DNA of 64,000 nucleotides from Aplectana chamaeleonis. Lineage: Eukaryota; Nematoda; Chromadorea; Rhabditida; Cosmocercidae. The first letter of the stretch is position 1. Every line of letters starts with the position of its first letter. The position numbers and the translations under genes are program-made. This document shows, piece by piece, positions 61,912 to 64,000 of the stretch. Where the stretch lies: assembly GCA_029168955.1 (NCBI GenBank), contig JAPDOI010000209.1:310001-374000 (forward strand), in the 5' to 3' direction. The notes below the pieces were generated by a model, which was not told the DNA's origin, did no database searches, and was given only the letters and a program-made list of their open reading frames with translations.

Positions 61912-62238
61912 CTATGTAAGAAGATATTTCATTACTTCCATGCCACCCGGGTTTTCCCCAAGTTCATTCACATGATCCCTTGTCATTTCATACCCTTTCG
62001 TTTCACACCTTTCCACAATCCAATCCGATAGCGAACGAGCTGAACAAGCGCTGTTTGCCGTAAATCCTCCAGAAAGGAAGAAAAAAGGCAACTCGATCAA
62101 TCACAGCGAATCTGCCGGCGGTCGGTCGTGCCTCTTCACCTACACTAACCTCCACAAGTGTTGGTATCCACCATCAGCACCATTATGTACCACTTCACTG
62201 GCCACAACCTCGTGACCTTGGTCTCCTCCAATGAATGA
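61912..62238 (-). CDS. Two-exon coding candidate, unassigned
   Basis: Minus strand. Exon A (62238-62150) has two attractive frames, one reading SFIGGDQGHEVVASEVVHNG; it ends at gttagt. Exon B (62066-61912, after TTTCTGGAG) has a frame ending VNELGENPGGMEVMKYLLT then TAG. The frames that join in phase are not the pair that look best separately, so the structure is unresolved. No family recognised. Confidence 0.22.
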
Positions 62239-62470
62239 CTCGGATCAGTGCTCTCTTATTAGAAGAATGTCACTCTTCGCTGCATTTAATGTCATTTTTA
62301 TTGTTTCTGATGAGCGTAGCCGCCCACATTAATTTTCTTCTTCTCTCCTTCTCAGCCTCTTCCTTTCTTTAATGGAGGCAAAAGTTTGGTCTCAGTCGCA
62401 AATGTTTCAAATTTTACCGGATTTCTCAAGTCTTCGTGGAACCATGGGGGAGTGGGGAGAGAGTAGTTAA

Positions 62471-62954
62471 AGGCAGTGTTCACGATGATTCTCGTTTCCA
62501 AGTTTTCCACTCAAAACAATGCGTTGGCAACCAAGTGTTACCAAAATCACGAAGAAACGGCGAGAAACGCACTAATTCGTCTTATTTCAGTGACATTATT
62601 CTATGGCTTGGACTAGTTGTCTGGTTGGATGAACATGTTCACGGTGGTTGTCACCGGCAAAAAATGGGACTAATCGAAAATGGAAGAATATTTTGGGCAA
62701 AACAGTATTAGTTAGGGCCCGAAGGAAACAACGGAGCAATACAGAATGAAGAATTGCGAAAGATGGGTCCACAAAAGATCTCATTGTCACAACGAACAGT
62801 TCCATTGATACTTAAGAGGCGGGCTGATACTTGAGGATTTCGCGCCCTTCTGGTGCGTTTTTCTCGGTTTCTTCGTCATTCCAGTTCTACTCGGGGGCCA
62901 AACAATCGATTTAGCGAATAATCTCCAAATCGAAGATTATCGTGAACACTGCCT
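62471..62954. mobile_element. AGGCAGTG-family MITE, intact ends
   Basis: TTAA (62467-62470 and 62955-62958) flanks AGGCAGTGTTCACGATGATT and the inverse right end TCGTGAACACTGCCT. It is the best-preserved relative of 14247-15145. Confidence 0.78.
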
Positions 62955-62958
62955 TTAA

Positions 62959-64000
62959 GGTAAGCTAAGTTTCACAGAGACAGAACCTGCAATTGTGAGC
63001 ATTTCTATTTCTACGCTTTCCAATTCTATATAATCGAAGGAAATAGATTCAGTAGAATGAAAAATTTATTGAAACACAATTAAGTAAATTTTACTTAATA
63101 TGCATTTCAGTGCGAAAAAATTCGGTCAAATATCACTGTAAAGCTCTAGGAGCTCTCAGACAAGAGATTAGCGGAAATCTGATTTCTGGTCTTTCGATTT
63201 CCAACGACTTTTGGCTTTCCGATTTCCGCTTCCTGAAAGTGTCTCAGGAAGGCTGAAGAAGGTCGGAACTATTCATCAGACTGCAGTTTTTCCGACGCTT
63301 GATTCCAGACTTCCGATAGTTTTCAATGTTCCTATTCCTGGAAGCGTCGTTCCTTCCCCGATTTATGAAATTTGTTGTGAAAAATCGAAAACCGGAAGGT
63401 CTGAAACACCGGCTCGTTTGAACCTCATGCCAAGACTCTGTGAGGCATCTGATTCATTCGACTTACCAATTTGATTTTTTTTTCGAAAATAAAAATGATG
63501 TGCTTCTTGATTATTCGATTCATTCGGGATTTCTCAAATTTCACTTGCCTTGTAAAATCCAAATATTTAGTTTTTGAAAAACTCGGCTAATTCCAGGCTA
63601 AGAGATCCGGATATTCAACCACCGAAAAGAATGCGTCGTTGTTCAGAAAAATTACGAGATTTTTTCGAAAAATATGACAATTTTTATCAATGTTCCAAAC
63701 AATCGGATAAATATTGGAATTATCATCTGAATATTCTCTTTCGAATAGAGAATTTTTTCCGATAGTATTCATTCATTAAAAAACGTTTGTATTCACCTGA
63801 CGATTCAAAAAACTTTTTTCATTCAGAATATTGAGAGGTCTTTCTTAGGAACATCTATTCTATTAAAATTTTTGAAGAAGCGCCGTTTCGTGATTTCATT
63901 TATTTGGTGTTTTTATTAGAAGTTCATCGAATTGTTCGTAGCATCACAATATAAAATATAAAGTGACTTAACATGTCTAGCTGAAATTCGCAATTTTTAC
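62959..64000. other. Window end: nothing firm
   Basis: Frame 63211-63474 (+) sits in a stretch with repeated GATTTCCG/CTTCC words and has no domain. The remainder is AT-rich with short inverted words around 63590-63770. Confidence 0.35.

Overview
The window is eukaryotic nuclear DNA from a nematode, most likely a strongylid parasite such as a hookworm. The evidence is long, repeat-stuffed introns, short exons with nematode-type acceptors (TTTTCAG/TTTTAG), a degraded mariner transposon, two LINE fragments and dozens of short inverted-repeat elements. There is no operon, CRISPR array or prokaryotic layout. Almost all long open frames are accidental; the real genes were found by following short exons whose splice phases agree.

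Positions 82-33869 (+) hold one large gene. Eleven coding exons, with all ten junctions phase-consistent, encode a 391-residue rhodopsin-family receptor of the neuropeptide (NPY/FLP receptor-like) type. TM1 is at 4560-4655, TM2-TM3 at 9123-9499, TM4 at 13085-13190, TM5 at 17955-18074, the third cytoplasmic loop and TM6 at 29989-30318, and TM7 and tail at 32859-33869. The DRY box reads HEF.

Inside its 11.9-kb sixth intron, on the opposite strand (28832-24693), lies a three-exon gene for a secreted His/Gly/Tyr-rich protein. It has a TATA box and signal peptide, but a TAA falls in frame just after the signal peptide. Its own 3.6-kb intron contains a long terminal-inverted-repeat element (25107-28036). 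That element was in turn entered by a mariner (25167-26413) and by an element full of GAACGAAC-type repeats (27169-27789). This gives five levels of nesting.

Positions 34678-35187 (-) carry a two-exon gene for a small secreted six-cysteine peptide. From 36.9 to 38.2 kb there are unassigned coding-like segments. Positions 39657-42401 are a giant foldback element with arms of about 1 kb. From 43402 to 44640 there is a LINE reverse-transcriptase remnant ending in an 87-unit TA microsatellite. Positions 45963-47168 (-) are an intronless, frameshifted, kinase-dead copy of a Csk-type tyrosine kinase (SH2 plus kinase), evidently a retropseudogene. From 47.2 to 64 kb I find mostly MITEs, tRNA-derived repeats and a few weak coding candidates.

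The repeats sort into several MITE families. They include TTAA-flanked AGGCAGTG elements (one chain of three shares borders), TTAA-flanked CCC...GGG piggyBac-like elements carrying a 20-bp palindrome, TA-flanked CTGTGCTT elements, TAA-flanked GGGG/GGCC Harbinger-like elements, and 8-bp-duplication elements of hAT type. Names of superfamilies rest on end sequences and target duplications only.
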